Part shown: positions 1 through 9,041 of the stretch, piece by piece | Layout: each line of letters starts with the position of its first letter | Numbering within the stretch: the first letter of the stretch is position 1 | Source of the DNA: JAWLHK01 sp041690355 [NCBI: bacterium] | GTDB taxonomy: Bacteria > J088 > JAWLBW01 | Reading direction: 5' to 3' | Assembly (NCBI GenBank): GCA_041690355.1 | Contig: JAWLHK010000002.1 | Coordinates: forward strand, 248,001 to 312,000 | Length of the DNA: 64,000 nt | Notes under the pieces: model-generated | Told to the model about the DNA's origin: nothing | What the model saw: only the letters and a program-made list of their open reading frames with translations | The model's database searches: none | Translations under genes and position numbers: made by a program

Positions 1-751
1 CGTCCATGTATCCGGTCAGCGGGCTGAGCGTGATCGGCTCGAGGGTGATCGATTCTTCTTCGCCCGTCACCGTGAGCGTGCCCACGACCAGGGTCACCTG
101 CCCGGGATTCGAGGCGATGATGTTATAGCGGCCGGCGGGCACGTTGTCGAGGGTGAAGGAGCCGTCCGAAAGCGAAACCGTGCTGTAGGTGGGGAGGGGA
201 TTCGCCAGCGGACGCAGCGACGGCCGCGCGAGCATCTGCAGCACGGGAGCCGTCGAGGTCTCCGGATCGCGTATCGAGCCGTTTTTCTCGAGCGCGACTA
301 CGACGCCGCCCTCTTCGGTGGGGGTACGGTTGACGAGCCGCTGCACGACCGCGGTGCCGGTCACCTGAGAGCTGCGCGGCAGCAGCAGGCGCCGGTCGAG
401 TTCGACGCGCTCAGCCAGCGGGACCCGAACCTGCTCGGCGTATTCCTGGAACGACTTTACCGAATAGCGGACGGTGTACTCGCCGGGGACGATGCCCGTG
501 ATTTTAAAGGCACCGGCCTGATCGGTCTGCACCGTGTAGGTGTACTTTTCGTTCTGCAGAAGAACGTCGACCCCTGCGTAATCGGTCTCGCCCTGCAGTT
601 CGACGTAGCCGAACACCGAGGCCTTGGCCTGCTTTTCGGCCGGCGCGTTCGGATCGTAGGGGCCTTCATGTTCGAGGTCGAACGAGCAGGACGTCGAAAA
701 CAAAAACACCGCACTGAGCAGTGCGGCGGCAAAACGAGCCGTATTACGCAT
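1..751 (-). CDS. Surface lipoprotein with carboxypeptidase-regulatory-like repeats (3' end outside window)
   Basis: The reading frame is open from an ATG at 751 to the window edge (250 codons) and is preceded by a GGAGGG ribosome binding site. The N-terminus has a hydrophobic segment ending at Cys22 (STSC), which suggests a lipoprotein although the lipobox is not ideal. Two segments have the pattern of carboxypeptidase-regulatory-like beta-sandwich domains: one at about residues 45-120 (GYV, then DQAGAFKITGIVPGEYTV) and one at about 190-230 (SDGSFTLDNVPAGRYNI). Such domains are usually structural or adhesive. No catalytic domain is visible in the part present, so function is unknown. The gene reads in the same direction as the next two surface genes. 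Confidence 0.8.
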   Translation of the reverse strand, partial: MRNTARFAAALLSAVFLFSTSCSFDLEHEGPYDPNAPAEKQAKASVFGYVELQGETDYAGVDVLLQNEKYTYTVQTDQAGAFKITGIVPGEYTVRYSVKSFQEYAEQVRVPLAERVELDRRLLLPRSSQVTGTAVVQRLVNRTPTEEGGVVVALEKNGSIRDPETSTAPVLQMLARPSLRPLANPLPTYSTVSLSDGSFTLDNVPAGRYNIIASNPGQVTLVVGTLTVTGEEESITLEPITLSPLTGYMD

Positions 752-882
752 GGAACCCTCCCCAAGAGAATGCCGATCATTCTGGCATTTTCAAGGGGAG
801 CGCGCAACTTATCCACAGGTCGGATTGCAGAGTCCCGCGGGGGACAGTGCGGTCGGGCTCCGGCGGCCGGGGCGGTGGGAAA

Positions 883-1653
883 TCAGTACCTGCCGCCGAC
901 CAGGAGATAGATGGAATCCTGATGGAAGTTTTCCATCTCGAGGGTGAAGAAGACCTGGGGGGTGACGTCGTAATCGGCGCCGAGAACGATGCCGATCCAG
1001 TCGGCGGGGCGCGTGGTCTCTGTCGTATCGGCCCCGAGCGCCTCGCCTTGGGCGTCGGCGCGGCGATTGTAGTAGGTCCAGTTCCAGTCGAGCTTGGGGC
1101 CGCCGTAGAAGGTCACCCGCCCGTCCTTGCGAGAAAAGAGCACGCTCAGCTCGTTGTGCCAGGTCTGCGCCGTCATCTCGTGGCGGGTCGAGGATTCGGT
1201 GATCAGATTGACGGGTGAGCCTGTCTGGAACCGGCCGTTTCCGGAGCTGCGTTCATAGGAACTCTGCAGCACCACACCGACCCCGAAGCCGACCGATTCG
1301 CGCTGGATCAGCGGATCGATACGCAGCCCGAGTCCGAGCATGACCCCCAATCCGCCATCGAAATCGATCAGGTCGCGCGAACGATCGCCCAGCCCCAGCG
1401 TGAACATCGGCGACAGCCACGGGAGCACGCTGTACTGAGCCCGGGCGAGCAGGCGAACCGAGTTCTCTTCGTCATAGAGATTGGGGCTGAAATCGTCGCC
1501 GCGCACCTGCCGCGAGACGTAGCCGGCGCCGCCCATGATTGAGAAGCGGTGATCGGTCGTGTAGAGCGACGCCCCGGGCCCGCCGACGGGGAGGGCGTGG
1601 GCGGCCGTCGAGGCGGCCAGAAGCAGAACGAAAGCAGCCAGGATGCGAATCAT
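883..1653 (-). CDS. Predicted outer-membrane beta-barrel protein
   Basis: This 256-aa protein begins MIRILAAF. The ATG at 1653 was chosen over an upstream in-frame start because GGAGA sits 7 bases before it and a signal peptide (cleavage near AHA-LP) follows directly. The mature part alternates short stretches of aromatic and small residues, as in transmembrane beta strands (ARAQYSVL, FYGGPKLDWNW). It ends YLLVGGRY, with a terminal aromatic residue as is usual for barrel proteins. No named family was recognised. It lies between two other exported proteins, and a role at the cell surface is an inference. Confidence 0.75.
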   Translation of the reverse strand: MIRILAAFVLLLAASTAAHALPVGGPGASLYTTDHRFSIMGGAGYVSRQVRGDDFSPNLYDEENSVRLLARAQYSVLPWLSPMFTLGLGDRSRDLIDFDGGLGVMLGLGLRIDPLIQRESVGFGVGVVLQSSYERSSGNGRFQTGSPVNLITESSTRHEMTAQTWHNELSVLFSRKDGRVTFYGGPKLDWNWTYYNRRADAQGEALGADTTETTRPADWIGIVLGADYDVTPQVFFTLEMENFHQDSIYLLVGGRY

Positions 1654-1708
1654 GCAGGGTCTCCGGACCGCCCGCGAAAAGCACACGGCAGGGCGGGCGG
1701 TCTGCCCG

Positions 1709-4700
1709 TTATGCTACCAGAGATCGGGGCGCACCGGCGACCCGCGCGGCGATATCCATCGCGCGCCTTCGCAGCACGCGCAACCCGGCCGTGAAGAGCA
1801 GCAGCAGCGCGAACCCGCCCGGCCCGCCGTCGCGGGCGCCGCTGGCGCAGCTGCATCCTGCCGCTACCGCGTCGGGGCCGGGCTGAAGCGCAAGGGCAGT
1901 CGAGGCGTTACCCGTATTCTGATTGTCGTGGTGGAAGCCGGCCCACTGCACGGCGTTTTTTCCGTTCTGCTGCGCCGGGCCGCGGGTTTTCCACGCGAAG
2001 AGCCAGCCGTCACGGCTGTTCACGACGACGTCGAGGTAGCCGTCGCCGTCGACGTCGCCGACCGCCGGCGAGGCCACCAGCCACTGCCCGGTGAACTTGG
2101 GCCAGCCGCGGGGCCGCTCGCCGCGATGGTTCCACGCATGCAGCACGAAGCCGCCGCTGCCGTTGAGCACCTCGGCGCGGCCGTCGCCGTCGAGATCGGC
2201 AATCGCCGGATTCATGAAGAACTGGATGTCTTCCATGACCTGGGGAAAGCCGTCGAGCGGCTCGCCGGTCGCACCGCTGAAGCCGAGCAGAACGTGATCG
2301 CTATCGCGGCGCACGCCGTCGTTGGACATGCTTACGAGCATGTCCGTCGACACGCCCCCCACGAAGAAGTCGAGCACGCCGTCACCGTCGAGGTCGCCGA
2401 AGGAGCCGTTGTTGATGAGCACCGGCCAGGGCTTGGCGCGAAACGCGCCCCCCGAGCCCGCGTTGCTCTCGCCCCCCTGCGATCCCTGGTTGAACTTGAC
2501 CACCGTTTCGCCGCTGAAGTTCACGACGCCCAGCCCGCCAATCTGCGCCGTCTGCTGCAGGGCGATGTCGAGCGCGCCGTCGCCGTCGAGGTCGGCCAGG
2601 GCCACCGAGTTGGGCATGCCCCGACCCACGAACGGCAGGATGCTCGTGTGATTGGGAATCGCGCGGGGAAACCCTGCGGGCTGGGTTCCGTCGGCGCGAA
2701 AGGCATACAGGCGCGAAGAGCCGCTCGGGCCGGTCCAGTCGCTGTGGCAGTATGCGGGATACATTTCGGACGTTCCGAAGACGATCTCGGGGCGGCCGTC
2801 GCCGTCGATGTCGCCGACAGCGGGGGTGGCAATGAGCCGCGAACGGTAGCCGCCCCCCGGATAACTGCCGTCGTCGAGCTGCTGCAGCACGATGCGGCAA
2901 GCCTCGCTGTCGGGCGCGTCTACCTTGTCGTCTGGCGCGTCCATGGCTGCATCGCGCGCTTCGAGCGGGAAGGGCGCGACACGCTCTCCCGTGTGGTTGA
3001 AGAGGTAGACCTGGCCATCCATGGCCGCCGCGACAATCTCGAGCGTTCCGTCGCCGTCCATGTCGTAGAGGACGGGCGAGGCGAAGAATCCGTCGTCGAG
3101 AATCTGTACCGGGTTGGTATCGCTCCCCGACAGCGGATCGATGCGCGCCGGAAAGCCGTCGAGTACGTTCGCGTCGGGACCGAAGGCGTAGAGGTCGCCG
3201 TCGAGCGTGGCCGCCACGACTGCCACCCTGTGTCCGTCGAGCTTGCCGACGGCCGGGGTGGCGACAAATCCAGAGCGGGACGGCTCCATCGCGCCCGAGG
3301 CATATCCGGGGCTGCCGGAGATCTGCTTCGACGATTCCTTGCCGTCGAAGGGGTCTCTCAGCCGCGTGGTCGCGGGCCAGCCCGGCAGCAGCTTTCCGGC
3401 TCCGTCGTAGGCATGCACCGTGCCGTCGGCGAGCGCGACGATGATTTCAAAGACGCCGTCGCCGTCGAGATCGGCAAGTTTCGGCGAGGCCTCTCCCGAG
3501 TTCCCCAGATAGAGCGGAAAACCGGGGCGGGTATCCGGATCGCGGCGCAGATAGACGGTCTTCCGGTATTCTCCGACATTGCCGCGATCGTCGGTGACGC
3601 GCAGGCGCAGCGTGAACGTGAACTGATTCGTCTTCGTCCGGTTGTCGGCCGAGGTGATCGGGCCGTAGTCGCGGGCCGCATCGAAAGCCACTTTCGTCAG
3701 ATCCCATACACCGAATTCGGTCGTCCGTTCCGTGCCTTCTCCGGAGGCGATCACCTCGGTAAACCCGTCGACCGGCGGCGTGATGCCGGGCGCATAGGCG
3801 AGCTCCCAGGTATAACGGTCGGCGCGGGGGGCGTCGGCGAATCCGCGCACGGCTACCTGCGGCGTGCGCGCCGGGTCGAGCACTTCGAACCAGCCTGGCG
3901 CGTTGATCTCGGCCTCGGGGGGAATCTTGCCGTCGGCCATCAGCTTCAGCGAATTGAATGCATTCGTGCGGCCGTAGCCGAAGTACTGGTCCCATCCCTC
4001 CTGGCTGGGAAAACGCTGCGGGTCGCCGGCCGCGCGCGGGTCATGGATGTCATCGGCGCCGGCCCGCAGCAGCTGGCCGACCTCGTTGGCGGTCAGCGGC
4101 AGCAGATCGTGCTGCCGGGCATAGCTGTAGAGCAGCCCCGCCACCCCGGCCGTCGATTTCACGGCTCCCGACGAACAGCTGGTTGACGGCGTGCTCAGAA
4201 AGAGATGCCCGCCGTAGTTCGTGCAGTTTGAGAAGCTCATGAACGTAAGCGGCGGCGAGTCGCGAAGGTCGCCGGGGGATACGTCGGGCACCACGGCGTG
4301 CACCATGAGCGTATGCTCGCCCGCCGAGATCGGAAAATGGTGCATGCTCGTCTCGTCGGCGGCCGACATGATGGCGACGACGTTCTTCTCGAAGGCGTAG
4401 TCGATGGCCGCCTGCGCAAAGCGGCTCCCCGTCAGCGGGCCGAGTGCGCTCTGGATGACGCTGGCGCCGTTGTCGACAGCGAAAACGATCCCCTGGGCCA
4501 GATTGTTGCTGTCGGCCACGAACGAATCGCTCACGCGGACATGGAGGACCATGCAGTCGGGGCAGACCCCCGGATCGCCGATGCCGTTGTCGGCCTCGCC
4601 TCCCGAGCCGCGGGCCTCGCCGGTGCCATGTGAGTAGCGCGTGTCGTCATAGGGGTCGTTGTCGTCCCAGAAGAAATCCCATCCGCTGATGTCGTCGACG

Positions 4701-5323
4701 TAGCCGTTGCCGTCGCCGTCGCTGCCCGCCAGGGCGAGAAAGGCGGGGTCCGACGCATGGATCAGATCGCTCGGATCAAGCAGTCCGTCAGCGTAGTCTA
4801 CGCCGTCGGTGGGGCTGACGCGGCTGTCGCAGCGGAAATCACGGATGTTGAAGACGCCGTCGTGGTTGACGTCATACTCCGTTCCCGACTGGCTCCACAC
4901 GGCGGCATCGGTGCAGTCGGTGATGTCGCCCGGGCTGTCGACGCCAGGATGCATGGCGACAGGGTCGACCTGCGGCGGCGGGAGCTCGCCCCGGTTCAGA
5001 TAGTGCTTGTTGACGGTGTCCCGATCGTCCCATTGGAATCCCGAATCGAAAACGGCGATGAGAACCGCCGGGTCGCCCGAGGTGAACTGCTGCCAGGCCG
5101 TATCCAGGTGCATGCCGCTTCCCAGGCCGCGTTCATAATCCGACAGCCGGCTCAGGTCTACTCCGGTCGGAAAACCGGAAAGCAGATCCCAGTCGCCGAG
5201 GTCGTCATAGCTCAGGTCATCGGGGACGCGCTGCTCCTCATGCAGCCGCGCGGGAAATTTCGCCTCGGCGGCAGAGGCGGCAGTCAGCATCAGCAGGGCG
5301 GCAATGAGGGGGCGGATTCGCAT
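1709..5323 (-). CDS. Secreted S8 (subtilisin-like) serine protease with FG-GAP repeats and a MYXO-CTERM-like tail
   Basis: This is a 1204-aa exported protein. The start at 5323 gives a typical signal peptide (MRIRPLIAALL to AEA) and has GGAG 8 bases upstream. The subtilase domain covers about residues 60-450: the catalytic Asp lies in VFDSG (about 93), the His in SHGTG (about 230), and the probable Ser in STSCSSG (about 380) instead of the usual GTSMAxP. After an Ig-like stretch come about seven FG-GAP-type blade repeats (DLDGDG or DVDGDG), usual in calcium-binding beta-propellers. The C-terminus has a GCSC motif, a hydrophobic stretch and an RRR cluster. That layout resembles the MYXO-CTERM sorting signal that tethers proteins to the surface. 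Proteolytic activity is inferred. Confidence 0.85.
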   Translation of the reverse strand: MRIRPLIAALLMLTAASAAEAKFPARLHEEQRVPDDLSYDDLGDWDLLSGFPTGVDLSRLSDYERGLGSGMHLDTAWQQFTSGDPAVLIAVFDSGFQWDDRDTVNKHYLNRGELPPPQVDPVAMHPGVDSPGDITDCTDAAVWSQSGTEYDVNHDGVFNIRDFRCDSRVSPTDGVDYADGLLDPSDLIHASDPAFLALAGSDGDGNGYVDDISGWDFFWDDNDPYDDTRYSHGTGEARGSGGEADNGIGDPGVCPDCMVLHVRVSDSFVADSNNLAQGIVFAVDNGASVIQSALGPLTGSRFAQAAIDYAFEKNVVAIMSAADETSMHHFPISAGEHTLMVHAVVPDVSPGDLRDSPPLTFMSFSNCTNYGGHLFLSTPSTSCSSGAVKSTAGVAGLLYSYARQHDLLPLTANEVGQLLRAGADDIHDPRAAGDPQRFPSQEGWDQYFGYGRTNAFNSLKLMADGKIPPEAEINAPGWFEVLDPARTPQVAVRGFADAPRADRYTWELAYAPGITPPVDGFTEVIASGEGTERTTEFGVWDLTKVAFDAARDYGPITSADNRTKTNQFTFTLRLRVTDDRGNVGEYRKTVYLRRDPDTRPGFPLYLGNSGEASPKLADLDGDGVFEIIVALADGTVHAYDGAGKLLPGWPATTRLRDPFDGKESSKQISGSPGYASGAMEPSRSGFVATPAVGKLDGHRVAVVAATLDGDLYAFGPDANVLDGFPARIDPLSGSDTNPVQILDDGFFASPVLYDMDGDGTLEIVAAAMDGQVYLFNHTGERVAPFPLEARDAAMDAPDDKVDAPDSEACRIVLQQLDDGSYPGGGYRSRLIATPAVGDIDGDGRPEIVFGTSEMYPAYCHSDWTGPSGSSRLYAFRADGTQPAGFPRAIPNHTSILPFVGRGMPNSVALADLDGDGALDIALQQTAQIGGLGVVNFSGETVVKFNQGSQGGESNAGSGGAFRAKPWPVLINNGSFGDLDGDGVLDFFVGGVSTDMLVSMSNDGVRRDSDHVLLGFSGATGEPLDGFPQVMEDIQFFMNPAIADLDGDGRAEVLNGSGGFVLHAWNHRGERPRGWPKFTGQWLVASPAVGDVDGDGYLDVVVNSRDGWLFAWKTRGPAQQNGKNAVQWAGFHHDNQNTGNASTALALQPGPDAVAAGCSCASGARDGGPGGFALLLLFTAGLRVLRRRAMDIAARVAGAPRSLVA

Positions 5324-5422
5324 GGGCAGCTCCGGGAATGTCGCCACATGTTAGCGCATGACTCACTAAGGCGGCAACTGCGGGGGCAGGGCCGAGCCTG
5401 CCGAGGATGCGGGTGGAACTGA

Positions 5423-5428
5423 TATAAT
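5423..5428 (+). promoter_or_regulatory. Putative -10 box (TATAAT) of the thiolase gene
   Basis: A consensus TATAAT lies 62 bases upstream of the thiolase ATG. No convincing -35 hexamer is seen 16-18 bases upstream, so this could be an activated or -35-weak promoter. Confidence 0.45.
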
Positions 5429-5490
5429 GAATGACGATTCAGTCGGTAGCCTCGCGCGCCGAACCACAGACCTGGGAAAGGAAGACCACC

Positions 5491-6642
5491 ATGTCCGAAG
5501 CCGTCATTGTCGACTTCGTTCGCACCGCGATGGGAAAACGCAAGGGGAGCCTGAGCGGCGTCCATCCCGTCGATCTCGCCAGCCTGCCGCTCAAGGCACT
5601 TCTCGAGCGCACGAAAATCGATCCGGCGCTCATTGAAGATGTCATCATGGGCTGCGTGACCCAGACGGGAGAGCAGGGGATGAACATCGCGCGTGGCGCC
5701 GCGCTGGCCGCCGACCTGCCCATCGAAGTCCCGGGCGTCGTGCTGAACCGTTTCTGCGGTTCGGGGCAGCAGGCCGTCAACCAGGCGGCTCAGGCCGTGC
5801 TCTCGGGCGCGCAGGACGTCGTGGTGGCCTCGGGCGTCGAGCACATGACGCGCGCGCCGATGGGTTCGGATGCGCCCGGGCCGCTCGGCTCGCGCATGAC
5901 CGATCGCTTTCCCGATCTCGTGCCGCAGGGCCTGTCGGCCGAGATGATCGCCGATAAGTGGGGCTTCAGCCGCGAACGCCTCGATGAGTTCGCCTACGAA
6001 AGCCAGATGAAGGCGAAGAAGGCGTGGGACGAGCAGCGCTTCGCGAAGGAGATCGTGCCCGTCGCCGTCAAGAACGAAGACGGCTCGACGCGGATGTTCG
6101 AGAAGGACGAGCACTTTCGCCCGTCGACGACCCCCGAGGGGCTCGCTGCGCTGCAGCCCGCCTTCAAGCCCGAGGGCAAGATCACGGCCGGCAACAGCTC
6201 GGGCATCGTCGACGGCGCCGCTGCCGTTCTCATCGTGTCGGACGCCAAGGCCAGAGAGCTCGGCCTCAAGCCGCGCGCCCGCATCGTGGCGCAGGCGGTG
6301 GTGGGCAGCGAACCGGTCATCATGCTCACGGGCCCCATTCCCGCTTCGCAGAAGGTGCTCAGCAAGGCCGGCCTCAAGGCGCATGATATCGACCGCTGGG
6401 AAATCAACGAAGCCTTCGCCTCGGTTCCTCTCGCCACCATGCATGATCTGGACATCGATCCCGCCAAGGTCAACGTCTGGGGCGGCGCCATCGCCCTCGG
6501 TCATCCGCTGGGGGCCAGCGGGGCGCGCCTGATCGGCACGCTCGTCAACCAGCTCGAGCAGGACAACCTGCGCTATGGGCTCGCGACGATGTGCATCGGC
6601 TATGGGATGGGCATTGCGACCATCGTCGAACGCATCGGGTGA
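5491..6642 (+). CDS. Acetyl-CoA acyltransferase (thiolase)
   Basis: This 383-aa protein is of normal thiolase length. It contains the nucleophilic Cys89 in NRFCGSG, the His of GGAIALGHPLGASG, and a C-terminal Cys in MCIGYGMG, where CxGGGxG is more usual. Thiolases join or cleave acyl-CoA chains in beta-oxidation or acetoacetyl-CoA synthesis; the sequence alone does not separate the two. I chose the ATG at 5491, which matches the family N-terminus (SEAVIVDFVRTAMGK) and follows a GGAAAGGAAG site. The ORF could be extended to 5431. It appears monocistronic, with a terminator directly downstream. Confidence 0.95.
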   Translation: MSEAVIVDFVRTAMGKRKGSLSGVHPVDLASLPLKALLERTKIDPALIEDVIMGCVTQTGEQGMNIARGAALAADLPIEVPGVVLNRFCGSGQQAVNQAAQAVLSGAQDVVVASGVEHMTRAPMGSDAPGPLGSRMTDRFPDLVPQGLSAEMIADKWGFSRERLDEFAYESQMKAKKAWDEQRFAKEIVPVAVKNEDGSTRMFEKDEHFRPSTTPEGLAALQPAFKPEGKITAGNSSGIVDGAAAVLIVSDAKARELGLKPRARIVAQAVVGSEPVIMLTGPIPASQKVLSKAGLKAHDIDRWEINEAFASVPLATMHDLDIDPAKVNVWGGAIALGHPLGASGARLIGTLVNQLEQDNLRYGLATMCIGYGMGIATIVERIG

Positions 6643-6679
6643 GCCTATGCTGCCGGGAACGCATCCGGCGCTTCGAAAC

Positions 6680-6717
6680 AGAGAGCCCGCGGCGCCGGAA
6701 GGTGCCGCGGGCTCTCT
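6680..6717 (+). terminator. Rho-independent terminator after the thiolase gene
   Basis: A 17-bp near-perfect stem (one G-T step) with a GGAA loop lies 38 bases after the thiolase stop and is followed by a short pyrimidine run. Confidence 0.85.
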
Positions 6718-6866
6718 TTCTGCCGTTCACGTTTCGTTTGCCGTCTTTCTGCGCTGAAGGTTTCCCGGAGGATCAAGGCGCTGCGTGGCGTCGCAGGCAA
6801 CCGAAAAACAGGGCGGGCCTCGCGAGTGTCGGGTCCGGTCCGGGCGGGGGCCGGAATTCCGGTTCC

Positions 6867-6872
6867 TATAAT
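6867..6872 (+). promoter_or_regulatory. Putative -10 box in the 337-bp gap before the DUF4388 operon
   Basis: The gap 6643-6979 holds the thiolase terminator and then a TATAAT without a clear -35 partner. It would leave a leader of about 100 bases before the ATG at 6980. Nothing else is seen in the gap. Confidence 0.4.
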
Positions 6873-6979
6873 CGACCGCGCGGTAGGCGCACAAGCGGGC
6901 ACCCGCGCCGAGGGCGTTCGCCGACCGTTCTGCTTGCGGAAGTCCACAGAAATCAATAGGATAAGGGATAGGGATTTTT

Positions 6980-8518
6980 ATGCCTGTCGACCAGAAATTT
7001 CTGGACGGGCGGGATCTGCCCGAGATTTTCGCGCAGATTTTCCGGGGCCGTCTCACCGGCATGTTGTTTGCCGAACGCATGAAGTACAAACGCTGTGTGT
7101 ACTTCCGCGACGGCGCGGCCATTTTCGCGACGTCGAATCTGAGCGAAGACAAAATCGGCAAGATCCTGTTCACCCAGGGCAAGGTGGGCATGGACCAGCT
7201 GCTCGAGGCGCTCGACGCGGCCAAGACGGGCAAGAAGCGTCTGGGGTCGGTGCTCGTCGAGAAGAACTACATCTCGGCGAAAGACCTTTTTGAAGCCGTC
7301 GTGCTTCAGGTCGAGCAGATCATCTACTCGCTTTTCCGCGCCGACTGGAGCGACGCCCGCTACTCATTCGATCCGTCAAGCGATTTCGGTGACGAGGTCA
7401 TCCGTCTGTCGCTGCAGCCGGCCGAGGTGCTGATTCGCGGCATCCGCCTGAGCTACGACGCTGAGCGCGTCCAGCACAGCGCCGGGTCGCCGGCCGGCGT
7501 CTATCTCTACGACACGACCACGGTGTTGAACGTCGACAAGATGAACCTGAGTCAGGCTGAAAAGGCCTTCTGCAACGCCATCGACGGTCAGACGAGCGCC
7601 GAGCGCCTGATGACGCAGACGGGGGTGGCCCCCGCCGACGCTTACAGCATCCTTCTCGGCCTGACCATGCTCGGGTACATCCAGCCGCGTGCGGGGGCCG
7701 TCGCCCATCCTCCGGTTGCGGCCGGAGCTGCAGCCGCTGCCGCCGAAGCGCCGCTCGAGCTGGAACTTGCCAGTCCCGAACCGGCCGCCCAGCCCGTACG
7801 CAAAGCCGCCAGGCCTGCCCAGACGCGCACGCTCAACGTCAGCTCCCGCGGGGCCCCGAGCGCGGCCGAACTCAAAGCCGAGGCGACGCGTCTGCGTCTA
7901 GTGAATTACTATGATCGGCTCGGCATCGATCGTGCTGCTGATAGCCAGGCGCTGATGCAGGCCTTTGCCGCCCTGCGCCGGAAATATGCAGACGAGCTGA
8001 CTGAGGAGCTGCGCGCCGCCGCTCTGCCCGCGCTGACGATGGTTACCGACGCGCACAGAGTGCTCGCGGTCGATGTCACCCGGCGCATTTACGACAAGCT
8101 TCTCGACGAGGGGAACACGCCCGCCGAGGCCGAGTTGAAGTACCGTGTGCGCGCGGCTCATCTCCGTTACGAAGAGGGGATCAAGTCGTGGGAGAGCCGG
8201 CTGTTCGACAATGCGGAGTTCGCCTTTCGCGAGGCGATTTCGTATGCGCCGACGCGCCCCGACTACCTCTTCGCGCTCGGGCTGGCTCTCGCCGCGCAGG
8301 ACAAAGGGGCCCCCGCCTACGATGAGGTCGAGTCGGTTTTCGCCAAGGCGGCTGCATTGCAGAGCGACCATCCGCGCGGTCATTATTATCTGGGCACCGT
8401 CTACCGGATGCGCGGCGAGACCGAGAAGGCGATTCGTGCATATCAGAAGGCGCTCGCGTTGGATTCCCGTTACCAGCCGGCGCGCGACGGGTTGGAGGCA
8501 TGCGGCGTGACCGCGTGA
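6980..8518 (+). CDS. DUF4388 protein with a J-like segment and TPR repeats
   Basis: This is a 512-aa cytoplasmic protein. Residues 1-240 match the pattern of DUF4388 proteins (EIFAQIFRGRLTGMLF, KYKRCVYFRDG, KLGSVLVEK-like helices). That family occurs in deltaproteobacterial signalling and gliding-related proteins. An Ala/Pro-rich linker (about 245-300) leads to a segment starting YYDRLGID that resembles a J domain but lacks the HPD tripeptide, so it is unlikely to activate DnaK. The last 150 residues form TPR-type helices (YLGTVYRMRGETEKAIRAYQKALALD). It is the first gene of an operon with def and a second DUF4388-like gene. Its role is probably as an interaction scaffold. Confidence 0.8.
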   Translation: MPVDQKFLDGRDLPEIFAQIFRGRLTGMLFAERMKYKRCVYFRDGAAIFATSNLSEDKIGKILFTQGKVGMDQLLEALDAAKTGKKRLGSVLVEKNYISAKDLFEAVVLQVEQIIYSLFRADWSDARYSFDPSSDFGDEVIRLSLQPAEVLIRGIRLSYDAERVQHSAGSPAGVYLYDTTTVLNVDKMNLSQAEKAFCNAIDGQTSAERLMTQTGVAPADAYSILLGLTMLGYIQPRAGAVAHPPVAAGAAAAAAEAPLELELASPEPAAQPVRKAARPAQTRTLNVSSRGAPSAAELKAEATRLRLVNYYDRLGIDRAADSQALMQAFAALRRKYADELTEELRAAALPALTMVTDAHRVLAVDVTRRIYDKLLDEGNTPAEAELKYRVRAAHLRYEEGIKSWESRLFDNAEFAFREAISYAPTRPDYLFALGLALAAQDKGAPAYDEVESVFAKAAALQSDHPRGHYYLGTVYRMRGETEKAIRAYQKALALDSRYQPARDGLEACGVTA

Positions 8519-8531
8519 CAGGAGTGCAGGC

Positions 8532-9041
8532 ATGATTCTCGACATTGTGGAATTTCCGGACGAACGGTTGCGCCAGGTGAGCGAACCCGTCGACGTTTTC
8601 GACGATGCCCTGAAGACGCTCGTCGACAACATGTTCGCGACCATGTACGATGCGCCCGGCGTCGGGCTTGCCGCGATTCAGATCGGTGTGGCCAGGCGCC
8701 TCATGGTCATCGACGTTCAGCCTGACGACCGCCCGCAGCCGCTGGTCTTCGTCAATCCCGAGATTCTTTCGTCCGACGGCGAGGTCTCCTGGGAAGAAGG
8801 CTGCCTGAGCGTGCCCGGCTTCACCGCCCCCGTGCAGCGGCACGAACGAGTGCGAGTGCGTGCCCAGGACGTGACCGGCAAGCCCTTCGAGATGGAGGCC
8901 GACGGCCTGCTCGCAATCGCCATCCAGCATGAAAAGGATCACCTCGACGGCGTGCTCTTCGTCGATCACCTGAGCCGCATGCGCCGCCAGATGTTCCTCA
9001 AGCGCTATCACAAGCTGCACGGGAAACGGCTTTCGGCATGA
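8532..9041 (+). CDS. def: Peptide deformylase
   Basis: This 169-aa enzyme removes the N-formyl group from new proteins. All three family motifs are present: GVGLAAIQ (residues 43-50), EGCLS (89-93, with metal-ligand Cys91) and QHEKDH (132-137, with two His ligands and the catalytic Glu). The start is supported by AGGAG 9 bases upstream. The stop overlaps the next gene's start by 4 bases (ATGA), indicating translational coupling. def is often next to fmt or priA; here it lies between two DUF4388-type genes, which is unusual. Confidence 0.97.
   Translation: MILDIVEFPDERLRQVSEPVDVFDDALKTLVDNMFATMYDAPGVGLAAIQIGVARRLMVIDVQPDDRPQPLVFVNPEILSSDGEVSWEEGCLSVPGFTAPVQRHERVRVRAQDVTGKPFEMEADGLLAIAIQHEKDHLDGVLFVDHLSRMRRQMFLKRYHKLHGKRLSA

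Noticed and set aside
1643-4186. An 847-codon open frame opposite the S8 protease
   Set aside because: It is antisense to DLDGDG repeats, and its Val/Ala/Glu repeats are the complement of those repeats. No ribosome binding site or family motif is present.
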